From: Legionella birminghamensis
Lineage (GTDB): Bacteria > Pseudomonadota > Gammaproteobacteria > Legionellales > Legionellaceae
Length of the DNA: 64,000 nt
Reading direction: 5' to 3'
Assembly (NCBI RefSeq): GCF_900452515.1
Contig: NZ_UGNW01000001.1
Location: 2,418,001 to 2,482,000 of the forward strand
The notes beneath the pieces were generated by a model. It saw only the letters and a list, made by a program, of their open reading frames with translations, was not told where the DNA came from and did not search any database. The position numbers were made by a program, and so were the translations under genes. Shown piece by piece: positions 18,500 through 28,362 of this stretch. Every line of letters begins with the position of its first letter. Position 1 is the stretch's first letter.

Positions 18500-18875
18500 G
18501 AATCCCCGGGGCAGGACCATCCGAATCCCTGGGGCATGACCATCCGAATCCCCGCGGCATGACCATCCGAACCCCCGAGGCATGACCATCCGCCCCCCCT
18601 CGGCATAATCATCCGAATCCCCGCGGCACGACCATCCGAATCCCCGCGGCACGACCATCCGAATCCCCGCGGCATGACCGCGGGGCCCACCGAAGCTATT
18701 TTTAGAGTATCAGTCTTGCTAATTAAAGAATGATTTTAAAACGAACTATTTTTACTGCTTCCATCGCTATTCTTTCGAAAATTGAAAATTCATTTTGGGA
18801 GCACGTTCCTTCAACAGGTATGGGCCCCGCGGTCGGTGCCGCGGGGATTCGGATGGTCATTCCGCGGGGATTCGG
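18500..18875. repeat. CCGCGG-hairpin repeat element, copy A, with a 23-bp tandem array
   Basis: Seven consecutive 23-bp units start at 18500, 18523, 18546, 18569, 18592, 18615 and 18638; the standard unit is GAATCCCCGCGG plus CATGACCATCC. A terminal unit at 18661 runs into the hairpin ending CCGCGGGGCCCA. A core of about 135 bp follows, then the inverted end TGGGCCCCGCGGTC at 18821 and about one and a half units in reverse orientation. The element fills the space between the convergent genes at 18485 and 18900. Open frames across it exist only because of the repeat. Confidence 0.9.
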
Positions 18876-18899
18876 ATGTCTGCGACCCGGGCATTCGTT

Positions 18900-20348
18900 T
18901 TATTTGAGCACGTAGCGTTCTAAAACTTCCTGATCAGAAAAATGATGACGTGCAGTGCCGATTTGCTGGTAAGACTCATGCCCTTTACCGGCTACCAATA
19001 TAATATCTTCGGATGAAGCCAGGCTAACTGCCTTGGCAATCGCCTCTTCCCTGTTGGCAATCTTGTATAAATTTGGTCTTTCGCCAACTCCCTGCTCAAT
19101 ATCATTAAGGATTTGCTCAGGATCTTCTGTGCGGGGGTTGTCGCTGGTCATGATAAGGACGTCTGCATTTGCGCTGGCGATCCGTCCCATAATGGGGCGT
19201 TTAGTTTTATCCCTGTCACCTCCACAACCGAAAACTGCAATAATTTTCCCTTTTTTAACGCCCTTTAAGGTTTCAAGTACATTTTTTAGCGCGTCAGGTG
19301 TGTGCGCATAATCGACAATTGTATAGGGTTCCTGAGTTACAATCTCCATACGGCCTGGGGCAGCACGCAGATCTGCCATTTTTTCAACCACTTTTCCCAC
19401 TGGATAACCTGCTGCAACAAGACTGGAGAAAACAGCCAGTGCATTGTAAATATTAAAATAACCTAAGGCTTTAATGCGTAATTCATGAGTTCCCCAGGGA
19501 GAAGTCAACTTGATGCGGGTTCCCTCGAGGCTTATCGCATGTTCGATTGATTTTACATCGGAATGCTCATGAATTCCGTAGCTTAAAACCTGGCACGCTG
19601 CAGATTTGAACCGCAGCATATGCGGCGTATAAGCATCATCCTGATTAACAATTGCCCATTCCAAATCCGGGAAGGCAAAAAGCCTGGCTTTGGCGTTGGC
19701 ATATTCATCCATTGAATGATGATAATCCAAATGATCATGGGTTAAATTAGTGAAAATACCCTGTGAAAATTTAATACATTCAACACGTCCCTGATCAAGT
19801 GCATGCGAGGAGACTTCCATACAGATTTGAGTCGTCTGCGCTTTTTGAAACTGATTTATTATTTTTTGTAAACAAAGCGCATCAGGAGTCGTATTAGCCA
19901 AGGCCTGAAGCTGGTCTGCTTTTCCAAAGCCCAGGGTGCCGATATAAGCCGACTTTGAGGCAAGCGCCTCATGTGCCTGTGCCAATTGGTAAGCAATGGT
20001 TGTTTTACCATTTGTACCTGTCACACCGGTTATATAAAGATTTTCGGAGGGGTGTTGATAAAACCGGGCAGATAATTCAGCCAGTCTGGCAGAAAGATTA
20101 GGAAAAGGGACATACACTACTGATTTCTCAGGCTCTGAAATTAACCAATTTTGCGGATCATAAAGAACTGCTGCTGCCCCCTTCTCTACGGCCAACGGAA
20201 TAAATTGCCTGCCATCCGATGCATGGCCTGGGTAGGCAATAAATAAGTTGCCCTTCTGTATAGCCCTGCTGTCATTGCTAATATCATTTATTTCGAGATC
20301 AGCCACGCCAGAATTAATCCAGGGATGAAGCAGTTCGTTTAATTTCAT
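18900..20348 (-). CDS. murE: UDP-MurNAc-tripeptide synthetase (diaminopimelate-adding)
   Basis: MurE adds meso-diaminopimelate to UDP-MurNAc-L-Ala-D-Glu in the cytoplasm. The 482-residue protein has the Mur ligase P-loop TGVTGTNGKTTIAYQ, the carbamylated-lysine region, and the C-terminal MTSDNPRTEDP motif in which DNPR is characteristic of diaminopimelate-adding MurE. It lies 6 bp after ftsI and is the last dcw gene here. murF, mraY and the rest do not follow; instead repeat copy A begins 25 bp past the stop. Confidence 0.96.
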   Translation of the reverse strand: MKLNELLHPWINSGVADLEINDISNDSRAIQKGNLFIAYPGHASDGRQFIPLAVEKGAAAVLYDPQNWLISEPEKSVVYVPFPNLSARLAELSARFYQHPSENLYITGVTGTNGKTTIAYQLAQAHEALASKSAYIGTLGFGKADQLQALANTTPDALCLQKIINQFQKAQTTQICMEVSSHALDQGRVECIKFSQGIFTNLTHDHLDYHHSMDEYANAKARLFAFPDLEWAIVNQDDAYTPHMLRFKSAACQVLSYGIHEHSDVKSIEHAISLEGTRIKLTSPWGTHELRIKALGYFNIYNALAVFSSLVAAGYPVGKVVEKMADLRAAPGRMEIVTQEPYTIVDYAHTPDALKNVLETLKGVKKGKIIAVFGCGGDRDKTKRPIMGRIASANADVLIMTSDNPRTEDPEQILNDIEQGVGERPNLYKIANREEAIAKAVSLASSEDIILVAGKGHESYQQIGTARHHFSDQEVLERYVLK

Positions 20349-20354
20349 AATATA

Positions 20355-22019
20355 TCAGCCTGTGGTTATATCGGGCGGAATATCCAGTGTACGCAAGGCG
20401 CCTGACATTACTTTTGCAAATAAGGGAGCTGCAACTGCAGCACCATAATAGCCGTTTTTTGTTGGCTCATGAATGACTACTACTACAATCAGCCGAGGCC
20501 GTGACGCTGGCGCAATACCAATGAAACTGGCGATGTGGCGATTCGCTTCATAACCGTTTTTTCCCGCTATTCTGGCCGTTCCCGTTTTTCCAGCCACGCG
20601 ATAACCGGGGATCTGCGCTGCTTTGCCTGTTCCTTCGACCATTACTGCTTCCATCATAGCCAGCACGTCATTGGCAGTTTTCTCGTCAATCACTTTTTCC
20701 ATAGCAGGGTGATAATCGGGATTATGAAGTAAGGTAACAGGCAGCAAATTGCCATGGTTCGCGAATATGAGATAGGCTTTGGCGAGTTGCAAAGGAGTAA
20801 CTGAAAGGCCGTAGCCAAAACTGACGGTGGCTAGCACAAAGGGGTTGGCATCTTTAGGTTTGACGATTGCACCATCGCTCTCGCCAGGATATCCGCTTTC
20901 GGTTCTCTGCCCAAAGCCACTGCGCTGCAGCAGTCCAAGCAACTGCTCCGGCGGGCTTAAAAGCACCATCTTGGTGACACCGACATTACTGGAATGTTCC
21001 AGAACCCCGGTTACATCAAGCACCCCATAATTATGGACATCGCGAATAGTATGCCCGTGAACGATCATCCAGCTTGGGCGCGTATCAATAATGGTTGAGG
21101 GAGTTATGAGGCCGCTGCCCAGTGCGCTGGCGATACTGAAAGGTTTTATGACCGATCCCGGTTCGAAAGTATCGGTAATTGCTTTATTACGGTAGCTGTC
21201 GCGAGAATAATTGCCTCTGGCGTTGGGATTAAAGGAAGGATAATTAGCAGTGGCCAAAATTTCTCCCGTCTGCGTATCAAGCACTACCACAGAACCATTG
21301 CGGGCAGCAAATTTTTCCATTGTGTTTTTTAATTCGTGGTGTGCCAGATATTGAATACGCCGATCAATACTTAAAACCAGATCATGCCCGGGCTTCGGAT
21401 CTTTAATAATACCCAGCTCCTCTATGATATGGCCTCTCCGATCCTTCACTACGCGTTTTTTCCCTGGGACACCCATGAGCCAATCCTGATAGGCCAGCTC
21501 CATGCCTTCAATTCCGGCATCATCAATATTGGTAAAACCAATCAACTGGGCTGTACTATCCCCTTCTGGATAATAGCGCTTGAATTCCTGCTGAAAATTG
21601 ACGCCGGGAATTTTGAGAACCTCAATTTCCTTGGCGAGCATGGGCGGCAACTGACGCTGAAGGTATAGAAACTCTCTGTTTTTGGCTGCATTAACTCTTG
21701 CCTGTAAAGTTTTGACTGGCATCCCGATTAATTTGGATAAAGCGCTCAACTGTTGGCTGCTAGGCGAAAACTCTTTGGGATTTACCCAAACGGATTGGAC
21801 AGGGGTGCTAACGGCAAGCGGGGTACCGTTTCGATCGGTAATCATTCCGCGGTAAGCCGGTATATCCTGGACTCTTAAACTCCTTGCATCCCCCTGACCT
21901 TTAAGAAATTGCCTGTGCAAAACTGTTAAATCCAGCATGCGCCAGACGAGAATACTGAGTATAAGAACAAAAAAACCTGAAACGGTGATCAACCGCAAAC
22001 GGTGTCCGTTTTTTTTCAT
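20355..22019 (-). CDS. ftsI: Septal peptidoglycan transpeptidase FtsI (PBP3)
   Basis: FtsI is the class B penicillin-binding protein that cross-links septal peptidoglycan. The 554-residue protein has a single N-terminal membrane anchor, a dimerisation domain (RGMITDRNGTPLAVSTPV), and the transpeptidase motifs GSVIKPF (active-site SxxK), HSSNVG (SxN) and VAGKTGTARI (KTG). It overlaps ftsL by ATGA and is followed 6 bp later by murE, a conserved dcw order. All motifs are intact. Confidence 0.97.
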   Translation of the reverse strand: MKKNGHRLRLITVSGFFVLILSILVWRMLDLTVLHRQFLKGQGDARSLRVQDIPAYRGMITDRNGTPLAVSTPVQSVWVNPKEFSPSSQQLSALSKLIGMPVKTLQARVNAAKNREFLYLQRQLPPMLAKEIEVLKIPGVNFQQEFKRYYPEGDSTAQLIGFTNIDDAGIEGMELAYQDWLMGVPGKKRVVKDRRGHIIEELGIIKDPKPGHDLVLSIDRRIQYLAHHELKNTMEKFAARNGSVVVLDTQTGEILATANYPSFNPNARGNYSRDSYRNKAITDTFEPGSVIKPFSIASALGSGLITPSTIIDTRPSWMIVHGHTIRDVHNYGVLDVTGVLEHSSNVGVTKMVLLSPPEQLLGLLQRSGFGQRTESGYPGESDGAIVKPKDANPFVLATVSFGYGLSVTPLQLAKAYLIFANHGNLLPVTLLHNPDYHPAMEKVIDEKTANDVLAMMEAVMVEGTGKAAQIPGYRVAGKTGTARIAGKNGYEANRHIASFIGIAPASRPRLIVVVVIHEPTKNGYYGAAVAAPLFAKVMSGALRTLDIPPDITTG

Positions 22020-22354
22020 CGCGGCTTAAGGACGAATGTTTGTTTGTCTGCCGGTAAGCGCATATGTAATTTCTCAATTGCCAATTGCTCAACGCGTGCC
22101 GGAGTAGCCAAGCTTGCCTGTTCCAAAAGTAATTGTCCCCACTGTAATTGCAATTGGTGGTTATTTTGCTCTAATTGCTGCAAATAATCAAAGCGTAATC
22201 GATGTTCATTGGTAATATAGACCACTGCAAGTGCACTGAGAAGTACAGTGATTAGCAGTGTCATAATTAAACTCATCTGCTTGGATAGGCGCATTTCAGA
22301 TAATTGTCCAGTAAATAAATTGCTTTGATTTATTGCTCTGGCTGCGGCATTCAT
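22016..22354 (-). CDS. ftsL: Cell division protein FtsL
   Basis: A 112-residue bitopic membrane protein: a short cytoplasmic N-terminus, one membrane helix ([18 protein letters not shown]) and a periplasmic coiled-coil region ([20 protein letters not shown]). FtsL bridges FtsQ/FtsB and FtsI in the divisome. Sequence conservation is low in this family, so the call rests on topology and on its position between rsmH and ftsI, which it overlaps on both sides by four bases. Confidence 0.92.
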   Translation of the reverse strand: MNAAARAINQSNLFTGQLSEMRLSKQMSLIMTLLITVLLSALAVVYITNEHRLRFDYLQQLEQNNHQLQLQWGQLLLEQASLATPARVEQLAIEKLHMRLPADKQTFVLKPR

Positions 22355-23280
22355 GACAACTTTTCTCCTATTCTCAGGACCGCACTACGGGATCTGATAT
22401 TTTCTTTAATTTCACTTTCATCAGGCTTTATCGCCTTACCTACACGTTTGAATTTTTTTGCAATATCATTGTATTTAACTGGAACACCGGGAGGCGGTTT
22501 GTTCCCCTCCTCCATCGATTTCATAAATTGTTTTACTATTCGATCTTCCAGGGAATGGAAGCTAATCACTACTAAACGCCCCCCAATCTTCAAGATATCA
22601 ACTGCGGATTTAAGCGCCTTCTCCAAATCACTTAGTTCCTCATTAATGTAAATACGAATCGCCTGGAACACTCGGGTTGCGGGATGCTTGTGTTTTTCCC
22701 ATTTAGGATTTGCTGCCTTGACAATCTCGGCGAGTGCCTGCGTAGTCAGAATCGGAGATTGCTGGCGGGCCGCCACTATTGCCCGCGCAATCCTTCCTGC
22801 AAAACGCTCTTCACCGTACTTCCTGAATACCTCCACCATTTCCTGCTCGTCGGTACGATTTACAAATGTTGCTGCATCCAGTTTCTGAAGCAGATTCATA
22901 CGCATATCCAGAGGACCCTCTTTTAGAAAGCTGAACCCTCTTTCAGCATCGTCTAACTGCGGAGACGATACCCCTAAATCCATTAAAACACCGCTTACTG
23001 CCCCGCTAACGCCTGCCTTCTCGGTATAAACACCGATATCAGCAAATGAGCCATGAAAAATTTCAAAGCGTTTTTCCTGGCTAAATACCTGGTTTGCAAA
23101 GGCTATCGCCTCTGGATCCTTATCAATAGCGATTAATCGGCCACGTTCCGACAGGCGCTCAAGGATCGCCCGGCTATGGCCGCCACGGCCAAAGGTCGCA
23201 TCGATATAAATCCCCTCTGGATCAATTGCCAAACCCTCTATCGATTCTTGTAATAAGACTGACTGATGCATTTTTTTCAC
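22351..23280 (-). CDS. rsmH: 16S rRNA (cytosine(1402)-N(4))-methyltransferase RsmH
   Basis: RsmH (MraW) methylates C1402 in the decoding centre of 16S rRNA. The protein of about 309 residues has the family N-terminus [14 protein letters not shown], the SAM-binding [14 protein letters not shown], and later [20 protein letters not shown] and [14 protein letters not shown]. The GTG at 23280 overlaps the mraZ stop as TAGTG; the ATG at 23271 is the alternative and gives a more typical N-terminus. Overlaps on both sides imply coupled translation in the dcw operon. Confidence 0.96.
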   Translation of the reverse strand: MKKMHQSVLLQESIEGLAIDPEGIYIDATFGRGGHSRAILERLSERGRLIAIDKDPEAIAFANQVFSQEKRFEIFHGSFADIGVYTEKAGVSGAVSGVLMDLGVSSPQLDDAERGFSFLKEGPLDMRMNLLQKLDAATFVNRTDEQEMVEVFRKYGEERFAGRIARAIVAARQQSPILTTQALAEIVKAANPKWEKHKHPATRVFQAIRIYINEELSDLEKALKSAVDILKIGGRLVVISFHSLEDRIVKQFMKSMEEGNKPPPGVPVKYNDIAKKFKRVGKAIKPDESEIKENIRSRSAVLRIGEKLS

Positions 23281-23738
23281 TATAATGAAAATGTTTTCAT
23301 TTCATCTGGTAAAGCGCCCTGTTGAGAGGCTTCTTCAGCTAACCAGCTTTCACGTTTTTCTTCCCAGGTCTTATCATTCCAAATCTCAAACTTATTCCCC
23401 TGGCCAATCATTACCGCATGCTTGTCAAGCCCTGCGTACTCCCTTAGCAAAGGGGGGAGCAATAATCGTCCATTGCTATCTACTTCAACATCGGTTGCAT
23501 GGCCAATAAGCAAACGCTGAATACGTCTTGCTGCTGCATTAAAGCTTGGCAAACTCTGCAACTTGTCTTCAATAACTTGCCACTGAACAGCTGGGTACAG
23601 CAAAAGACAGGTTTCTTCCGTATCGATTGTAATGACCAACGAAGCTTTACCGGCGTCTTCCAATGCTTCACGGTAGCGGGTTGGAACCGCTATACGGCCT
23701 TTTGCATCGATGGTTAAAGACGTTATGCCACGGAACAT
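23280..23738 (-). CDS. mraZ: Transcriptional regulator MraZ
   Basis: MraZ is a ring-forming DNA-binding protein of the AbrB/SpoVT fold that represses its own dcw operon in E. coli. The 152-residue length equals E. coli MraZ. Two SpoVT-AbrB repeats are visible: [19 protein letters not shown] at the N-terminus and [19 protein letters not shown] in the middle. It is the first gene of the cluster, and a candidate operator with TGGRN boxes lies 19-54 bp upstream of its start. Confidence 0.96.
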   Translation of the reverse strand: MFRGITSLTIDAKGRIAVPTRYREALEDAGKASLVITIDTEETCLLLYPAVQWQVIEDKLQSLPSFNAAARRIQRLLIGHATDVEVDSNGRLLLPPLLREYAGLDKHAVMIGQGNKFEIWNDKTWEEKRESWLAEEASQQGALPDEMKTFSL

Positions 23739-23756
23739 GATTAGTTTTGCAGGCTA

Positions 23757-23792
23757 TCCCACAATTCTCCACTTTTTTATTATTTTACACCA
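23757..23792 (-). promoter_or_regulatory. MraZ-type operator upstream of mraZ
   Basis: On the minus strand, TGGAG (23767-23771) and TGGGA (23757-23761) are spaced 10 bp apart, as in the TGGGN boxes with 5-bp spacers described for MraZ. A third box, TGGTG (23788-23792), lies 21 bp before the TGGAG box, about two helical turns. The site lies between the predicted promoter and the mraZ ATG, which fits autorepression. Confidence 0.6.
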
Positions 23793-23801
23793 CTTTCTTA
23801 C

Positions 23802-23831
23802 ACTATAGAAACACAAATTCCCCTTCGTCAA
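23802..23831 (-). promoter_or_regulatory. Promoter of the mraZ-murE cluster
   Basis: TTGACG (23826-23831) and TATAGT (23802-23807), minus strand, are separated by 18 bp and each matches the sigma-70 consensus in five of six positions. Transcription would start near 23795, so the TGGRN boxes fall immediately downstream, where bound MraZ could block initiation. Confidence 0.65.
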
Positions 23832-24872
23832 CCATTTCTGAGTAATTTTTATTAGCGTGTTTGATTTATGACCAGGAAATGAGCGAGATGTGCAGGAAAA
23901 TACGCTTCTCTGCACCCAGCTCTCAGGTTATGGATAAAGGAGGCGCAAGCTGGAATATCAGGGCTCGAATTTTGAGTAGGTATGCTCCAACTGCTGATCT
24001 GGAAAACCATTTTCCGCTATGGCTGGTAAAAGCGTTTCTGAGCTCGTCTCAAAATTTACCATCTCGATATCCTCATCATCGGATGTATCTGGAGCACCTG
24101 TACCCATCATAGCCGACATAGTGCTATAAGAACTTGAAGAAACTGATAACTCCAATGCTTTTTCTTTTTTGGCCGCATGCCATAACTGCCTGTAATAGCC
24201 GCAGGTTTCCATTAGCTCATCGTGTGTTCCCTGGGCAATGATCTGACCGCCGTCTATAACGAGGATTTGATCCGCAAACTCCTTTGCTTCACTTAATTCA
24301 TGGGTAATCATCAGTGTTGCATAAGGGTTGGTGAACTGTTTAAATCCTTCCATAACCCTTCTTGCTGAGGAGGCATCGAGTGCTGAGGTGATCTCATCCA
24401 GCAGGAAAATACTATCCTCATTTTTCATTAATGCCCGGAGAATTGCGACTTTCTGTTGCTCACCGCCAGATAAAGCATGGCCCTGATCGCCCACATCAGT
24501 ATCCAATTTATCGGACAAGCGGTTTAATAATTCATCAATACCAAAACACTCTGCCTTTTTTAATATTTTCGTATCGCCATCCTCAACAATACCCTGCACA
24601 CCAAACAGGATATTATCCCTGACCGAGCCCTTGAATAAACCTGGCCTTTGCGTAAACAGGGTAATATGCGCCTGACGGGAATGCAGACTCACTTTGTCGA
24701 CATCCTGACCATTGATCAAAATAGTTCCGCTATTGGGCGAGGTATGGCCAAACAGCAAATTGAAAATAGTACTTTTACCTCCGCCGCTCGCGCTGACCAA
24801 AGCGTAGCATTTCCCTTTTTCAATTTTACCGGACAAGCCTCTTAATATTGTGCGTTTGTAAACCTCCCCTTA

Positions 24873-25697
24873 TTAGTGCCAACCGAAACTAGAGTTTTCC
24901 GACTTATTTTTAATCAATCTATAATCAAATGGTGACAGATCTCCCAGTGATTCATGCGGTCTTTCTTCGTTATATTCTTTCATCCATTTCCCGGTTATTT
25001 CCCGAACTTCATTGAGATTTCTGAACAAATAAAAATCCAGTATTTCATTGCGATAAGTTCGATTAAACCGTTCAATAAATGAATTTTGAGTAGGTTTTCC
25101 GGGTTGAATAAACTCAAGAGTAACTCCGTGTTTTTCAGCCCAGTCAGCCAATACCAGAGAGATAAACTCAGGCCCATTATCAAGACGCAGTTTTGCCGGA
25201 TATCCTCGACTGGCAGCAATGCTGTCAAGCACCCGGGTAACCCGTCGGGCAGGCAGGCTCAGATCCACTTCAATGGCCAGTGCTTCCCGGTTGAAATCAT
25301 CAACCACATTAAATGTCCTGAATCGTCTGCCACAGTTCAATGCGTCGCTCATAAAATCAGCAGACCAAGTATGGTTAACTGTAGCGGGAACCGCAAGAGG
25401 CTCTGGGTTGCGTGTAGGCAATCTCCGCTTTCCTTTACGGCGGATATTCAACTGCAATTCACAGTAAACCCGGTAAACCCTTTTGTGATTCCATGTAAAC
25501 CCCGCCTGCCTCAGTTTGACAAACACTTTCCTGAAGCCATAACGCGGATAGCGTTCGGTAACTTCCATCAGCTCTTTAATCACCGTCTCATCCTTATTTA
25601 CTGCCGGCTGATAATAGTAACCTGTGCGACTCAGGCTTAAGGCGGCACAGCTCTGTCTAAGACTCATGCCGTATTCATTTACCAGATAATCAGCCAT
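24873..25697 (-). CDS. IS3-family transposase OrfB (DDE integrase core)
   Basis: A 274-residue product with an N-terminal HTH_21-like region ([18 protein letters not shown]) and the rve integrase core. Catalytic residues are visible as the Asp in [10 protein letters not shown], the Asp in [11 protein letters not shown] and the Glu in [12 protein letters not shown], with the conserved Lys/Arg region after it. The functional protein is probably an OrfAB fusion made by -1 frameshifting; in that frame the linker reads ALKPAEKRE before the OrfB methionine. No damage is visible. Confidence 0.93.
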   Translation of the reverse strand: MADYLVNEYGMSLRQSCAALSLSRTGYYYQPAVNKDETVIKELMEVTERYPRYGFRKVFVKLRQAGFTWNHKRVYRVYCELQLNIRRKGKRRLPTRNPEPLAVPATVNHTWSADFMSDALNCGRRFRTFNVVDDFNREALAIEVDLSLPARRVTRVLDSIAASRGYPAKLRLDNGPEFISLVLADWAEKHGVTLEFIQPGKPTQNSFIERFNRTYRNEILDFYLFRNLNEVREITGKWMKEYNEERPHESLGDLSPFDYRLIKNKSENSSFGWH

Positions 25698-25717
25698 TTC
25701 CCTTTTCTCTGCCGGCT

Positions 25718-25984
25718 TTAAAGCTTTTTTTCTATCACATCCTTCAACGCACGGTTTTCCAGCGACAAATCAGCGAACATCCGTTTCAGCTTTGCATTTT
25801 CTTCCTCAAGTTGCTTCATTCGTTTAATATCTGAGGCCTCCATCCCGCCATATTTAGCTTTCCAGTTGTAATACGTGGCATCGGATATTCCATGCTCACG
25901 GCAGACATCCTTTACCAGACGGCCATTCTCTACATATTTTAAAATATTTAATATTTGATGCTCTGTAAATCGGCTGCGTTTCAT
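25718..25984 (-). CDS. IS3-family transposase OrfA (helix-turn-helix)
   Basis: An 88-residue protein with the HTH_Tnp_1 pattern: [34 protein letters not shown], then a leucine-zipper-like coiled coil ([20 protein letters not shown]). It binds the element ends and supplies the N-terminal part of the OrfAB transposase. The ATG at 25984 follows a purine-rich GGAGGAGAAACG region close to the right end of the element. Confidence 0.92.
   Translation of the reverse strand: MKRSRFTEHQILNILKYVENGRLVKDVCREHGISDATYYNWKAKYGGMEASDIKRMKQLEEENAKLKRMFADLSLENRALKDVIEKKL
25724..25730 (-). promoter_or_regulatory. Programmed -1 frameshift site in the IS3 element
   Basis: Near the end of orfA the minus strand reads GAAAAAAAGC. 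The heptamer A-AAA-AAG is a classic slippery site. Slipping back one base replaces the orfA ending (Leu, stop) with ALKPAEKRE and continues into orfB without a stop, giving an OrfAB transposase. Confidence 0.75.
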
Positions 25985-27467
25985 CGTTTCTCCTCCTCTT
26001 GCCTATTATGCCGGAGAAACTCTATTTTTGAATGGTGCTATTTTACGGGAGGGTTACACGTTCCCTTGTCTGGCCGGGTATGGCAGGGTATTTGAAGCTC
26101 ACATCCTTAAATTCGATAGCCGGCTGCCCTCTCTCACTGAGATCCAATGGAACATCCGGATGTCTGTCGATGATCTGATTACTTTTATCAATTAGCCGGC
26201 TGTAAACATATTTAAGGTCAGAAACAACCGATAAAACACGGACAAACGCTGCACCAAAATCAGGCGCCAATTGACACAACTGGTTTAAATAGCCTGCCAT
26301 AATGATACAGCTTTGTGCACTCAGCTTTCCTTGCCTTAGTTGGTAAACTGCATACATGGAGCTAAGCAACATTCCAATACGCGAGATTAAAATATGTCCC
26401 TGGCTTGTATTGAGTTTTACACGCTCCGCTTCGATCAGCGCCTCGCCGTAGATTCTATCGACTTCAGTCGCCATATCCATCGCTTCTTTTGACTTGCCGA
26501 AATTGTCTATGTTTTCCTTGTTAGCCAGTAAAGCCATGAATGTTTTCCATACTTCATTATTTTTTTCGATCAGTTCGTATTTGATTCTGACGACATCTTC
26601 GACATTTAAAGCAGCAAAAGCAGCACATGTAGCCAAAATCAGAAAGGAACTCACTCCCAAAACAGGAGAATAAGTCAGAGCAGTCATAATTCCGCTGCCT
26701 ACCACCGTAGCGTACAAACCGCTTGACGTATCCGAGAACAAAGAATCAGCCAAATCCTCTATGCCCATACTTTTTTGAATGGGTTGGATCAGTCCGTAAG
26801 ACCCTAAGCGGATGCTCGCCTCCTGTGTAAGCAATAATTGCATTCTGGTGGCTTCAGAAACAGCCCGAGTGTAGGTATCTGCCCTGGTATGGCTAAGCAC
26901 TTTCTGCGCCTGGGTTTTAGCAAGGCTCCCAAAAGAATAACTGGCTGTTAACAACACCAGCAGGAACTCCAGCGACAACTGTTCTCCCAATATCAAGGCT
27001 GATTTTTCCTCATTAAAAGCAGCCTCTGCTGTTTTTGCAAAAAGAAGGGAGCTTAAGGCATTGGCGCTGACCTGGGCGAGGTTCAGCACTTGCGCTGTGC
27101 TTATGGCAGGTATATTTTTTCTAATACAGATAAATGAGACGAAATAAACAAATGCGCTCCATCCCCTTACTCTGTCTTCCGGGGCTAATCCAGTTTTCGC
27201 TTTCGCATCATCGAGGATAGGATTGACTTCTCCGGCTTGTTCCAAGGCTTCCGAACCTGATTTATCGAGATTATTTTCGATATCATCATCGAGATCATAG
27301 TCGTTGTCCGACTCACTTTTTCGCCATGCCACTAGAGAACGGAGACTTTCTTTGATACGCAAGCCCAGACTTTTCATTGTCAATTCACTCCTCAGATAAT
27401 GCTTTTATACTGCACTTAGTGGACGCGAATTGTACCATCAAAAGCGGGGCTGTGTAATAATAGGGAA

Positions 27468-28235
27468 TTATTGATTCATCAATGAAGCAAGGCGGATTCC
27501 TTGTAACACCAGGTCGGGTACCAGATAATCATAGAGACCTTGCTTTTCAAATAAGGAAGCAAAGCCGCCGGTAGCAAGCACGATTGCATCCTCATCCTGA
27601 AAAGATTCAGCCTTTATTCGGGTTATTAACTCACGACAGGCTCCGATTGCGCCAAAATAAACCCCTGATTGTATACTCTCAATGGTTGAACGACCGACAG
27701 TCTGGTTCATTTTGACAATTTCGACTGCAGGAAGTTTAGCCGTATTGTTCGAAAGCGCATCGACTGATAAACGCATTCCCGGAAGAATAGCCCCGCCTAA
27801 ATAGAATTTGTTAGCAGTGATTACACAGAATGTGGTCGCTGTACCAAAATCAATTACAATGATATTTTTACCGGGATACATCTGCGCTGCAGAAATTGCA
27901 TTAGCAATCCGATCAGCACCTACCTCCAGCGGATTTCTATACTTGATATTCAGACCAGTTTTTACACCTGCCTGTAGAAAAAAAGGATCGACCGAAAAAT
28001 ATTTCAAACAGGCTGAGCGTAAAGAATAATCCAGTTGCGGCACAACAGAGCAAATCGCAATATGCTTAATCGCTTCTGGCGAGCATTGATTTTCGCGTAA
28101 AACGGTTTTTAAAAAAATGCCAAACTCATCAGAGGTTGATGCTTTAGAGGTATGCCGAAAACGTAAAAGGATTTCTTCCCCTTCAAATACACCACCATAT
28201 ATATGGGAGTTGCCCACATCGAGACAGAGGATCAT
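27468..28235 (-). CDS. coaX: Type III pantothenate kinase
   Basis: CoaX phosphorylates pantothenate, the first step of coenzyme A synthesis, and differs from CoaA in needing a monovalent cation. The 255-residue protein has the ASKHA phosphate loops: LCLDVGNSHIYGGVF at the N-terminus, GADRIANAISA and VIDFGTATTFCVI, plus GGAILPGMRLS. It lies alone, downstream of rnpB on the same strand. In many bacteria coaX follows birA; birA is not seen here. Confidence 0.94.
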   Translation of the reverse strand: MILCLDVGNSHIYGGVFEGEEILLRFRHTSKASTSDEFGIFLKTVLRENQCSPEAIKHIAICSVVPQLDYSLRSACLKYFSVDPFFLQAGVKTGLNIKYRNPLEVGADRIANAISAAQMYPGKNIIVIDFGTATTFCVITANKFYLGGAILPGMRLSVDALSNNTAKLPAVEIVKMNQTVGRSTIESIQSGVYFGAIGACRELITRIKAESFQDEDAIVLATGGFASLFEKQGLYDYLVPDLVLQGIRLASLMNQ

Positions 28236-28316
28236 TATCTTCCATTCTTCAGAAAATTAGTTATGCGATAGTAAAGCTTAGGTGGGACATAATCAAGAAG
28301 AAGCTCAGATGCAGGA

Positions 28317-28349
28317 TCTGGATTGCTTCACATTCGTTCGCAATGACGG
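28317..28349. repeat. Single arm of the GAAGCAATCCAG palindromic repeat family
   Basis: CTGGATTGCTTC followed by ATTCGTTCGCAATGACGG matches the right arm of the paired elements at 297-380 and 53001-53086. No matching left arm is present nearby, so this is a solo arm or decayed copy. It sits about 14 bp beyond the 3' end of rnpB. Confidence 0.6.
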
Positions 28350-28362
28350 ATGGATTAAGAAA

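Larger units (their letters stand above)
24857..26058 (-). mobile_element. IS3-family insertion sequence, 1202 bp
   Basis: The ends are related inverted repeats: left TGTAAACCTCCCC and right, read inward, TGTAACCCTCCCG. The 4-bp sequence CGTT lies on both sides (24853-24856 and 26059-26062) as the target duplication. The element carries orfA and orfB in the usual order on the minus strand with a slippery A7G between them. The TGTA ends, 4-bp duplication and orf sizes suggest the IS407/IS51-type branch. Both orfs appear intact, so it may still be mobile. It interrupts the ABC exporter gene. Confidence 0.95.
23958..27377 (-). pseudogene. ABC exporter (fused membrane and ATPase domains), interrupted by an IS3-family element
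   Basis: The 5' part (27377 down to 26063) encodes an acidic cytoplasmic leader of about 80 residues and a hydrophobic exporter domain up to the strand before Walker A, ending GQTRER. The 3' part (24852 down to 23958) continues TILRGLSGKI, then SASGGGKST (Walker A with Ser replacing the usual first Gly), LSGGEQQK signature, FLLDEITSALD (Walker B), an ITHE switch and an acidic tail of about 60 residues. Removing the insertion and one 4-bp duplication joins the halves in frame, giving about 737 residues. As it stands the ATPase is separated from the membrane domain, so the gene is probably dead. The substrate is unknown. Confidence 0.92.

Noticed and set aside
18407-18690. Long open frames on the minus strand with repeating GFGWSCRGDSDG-like sequence
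   Set aside because: They are translations of the 23-bp array of repeat copy A; period, codon use and lack of a ribosome-binding site show no real gene.
23861-24112. Small plus-strand frame of 83 residues near the mraZ promoter
   Set aside because: It overlaps the 3' end of the ABC exporter gene and the promoter region and has no ribosome-binding site or recognisable sequence.
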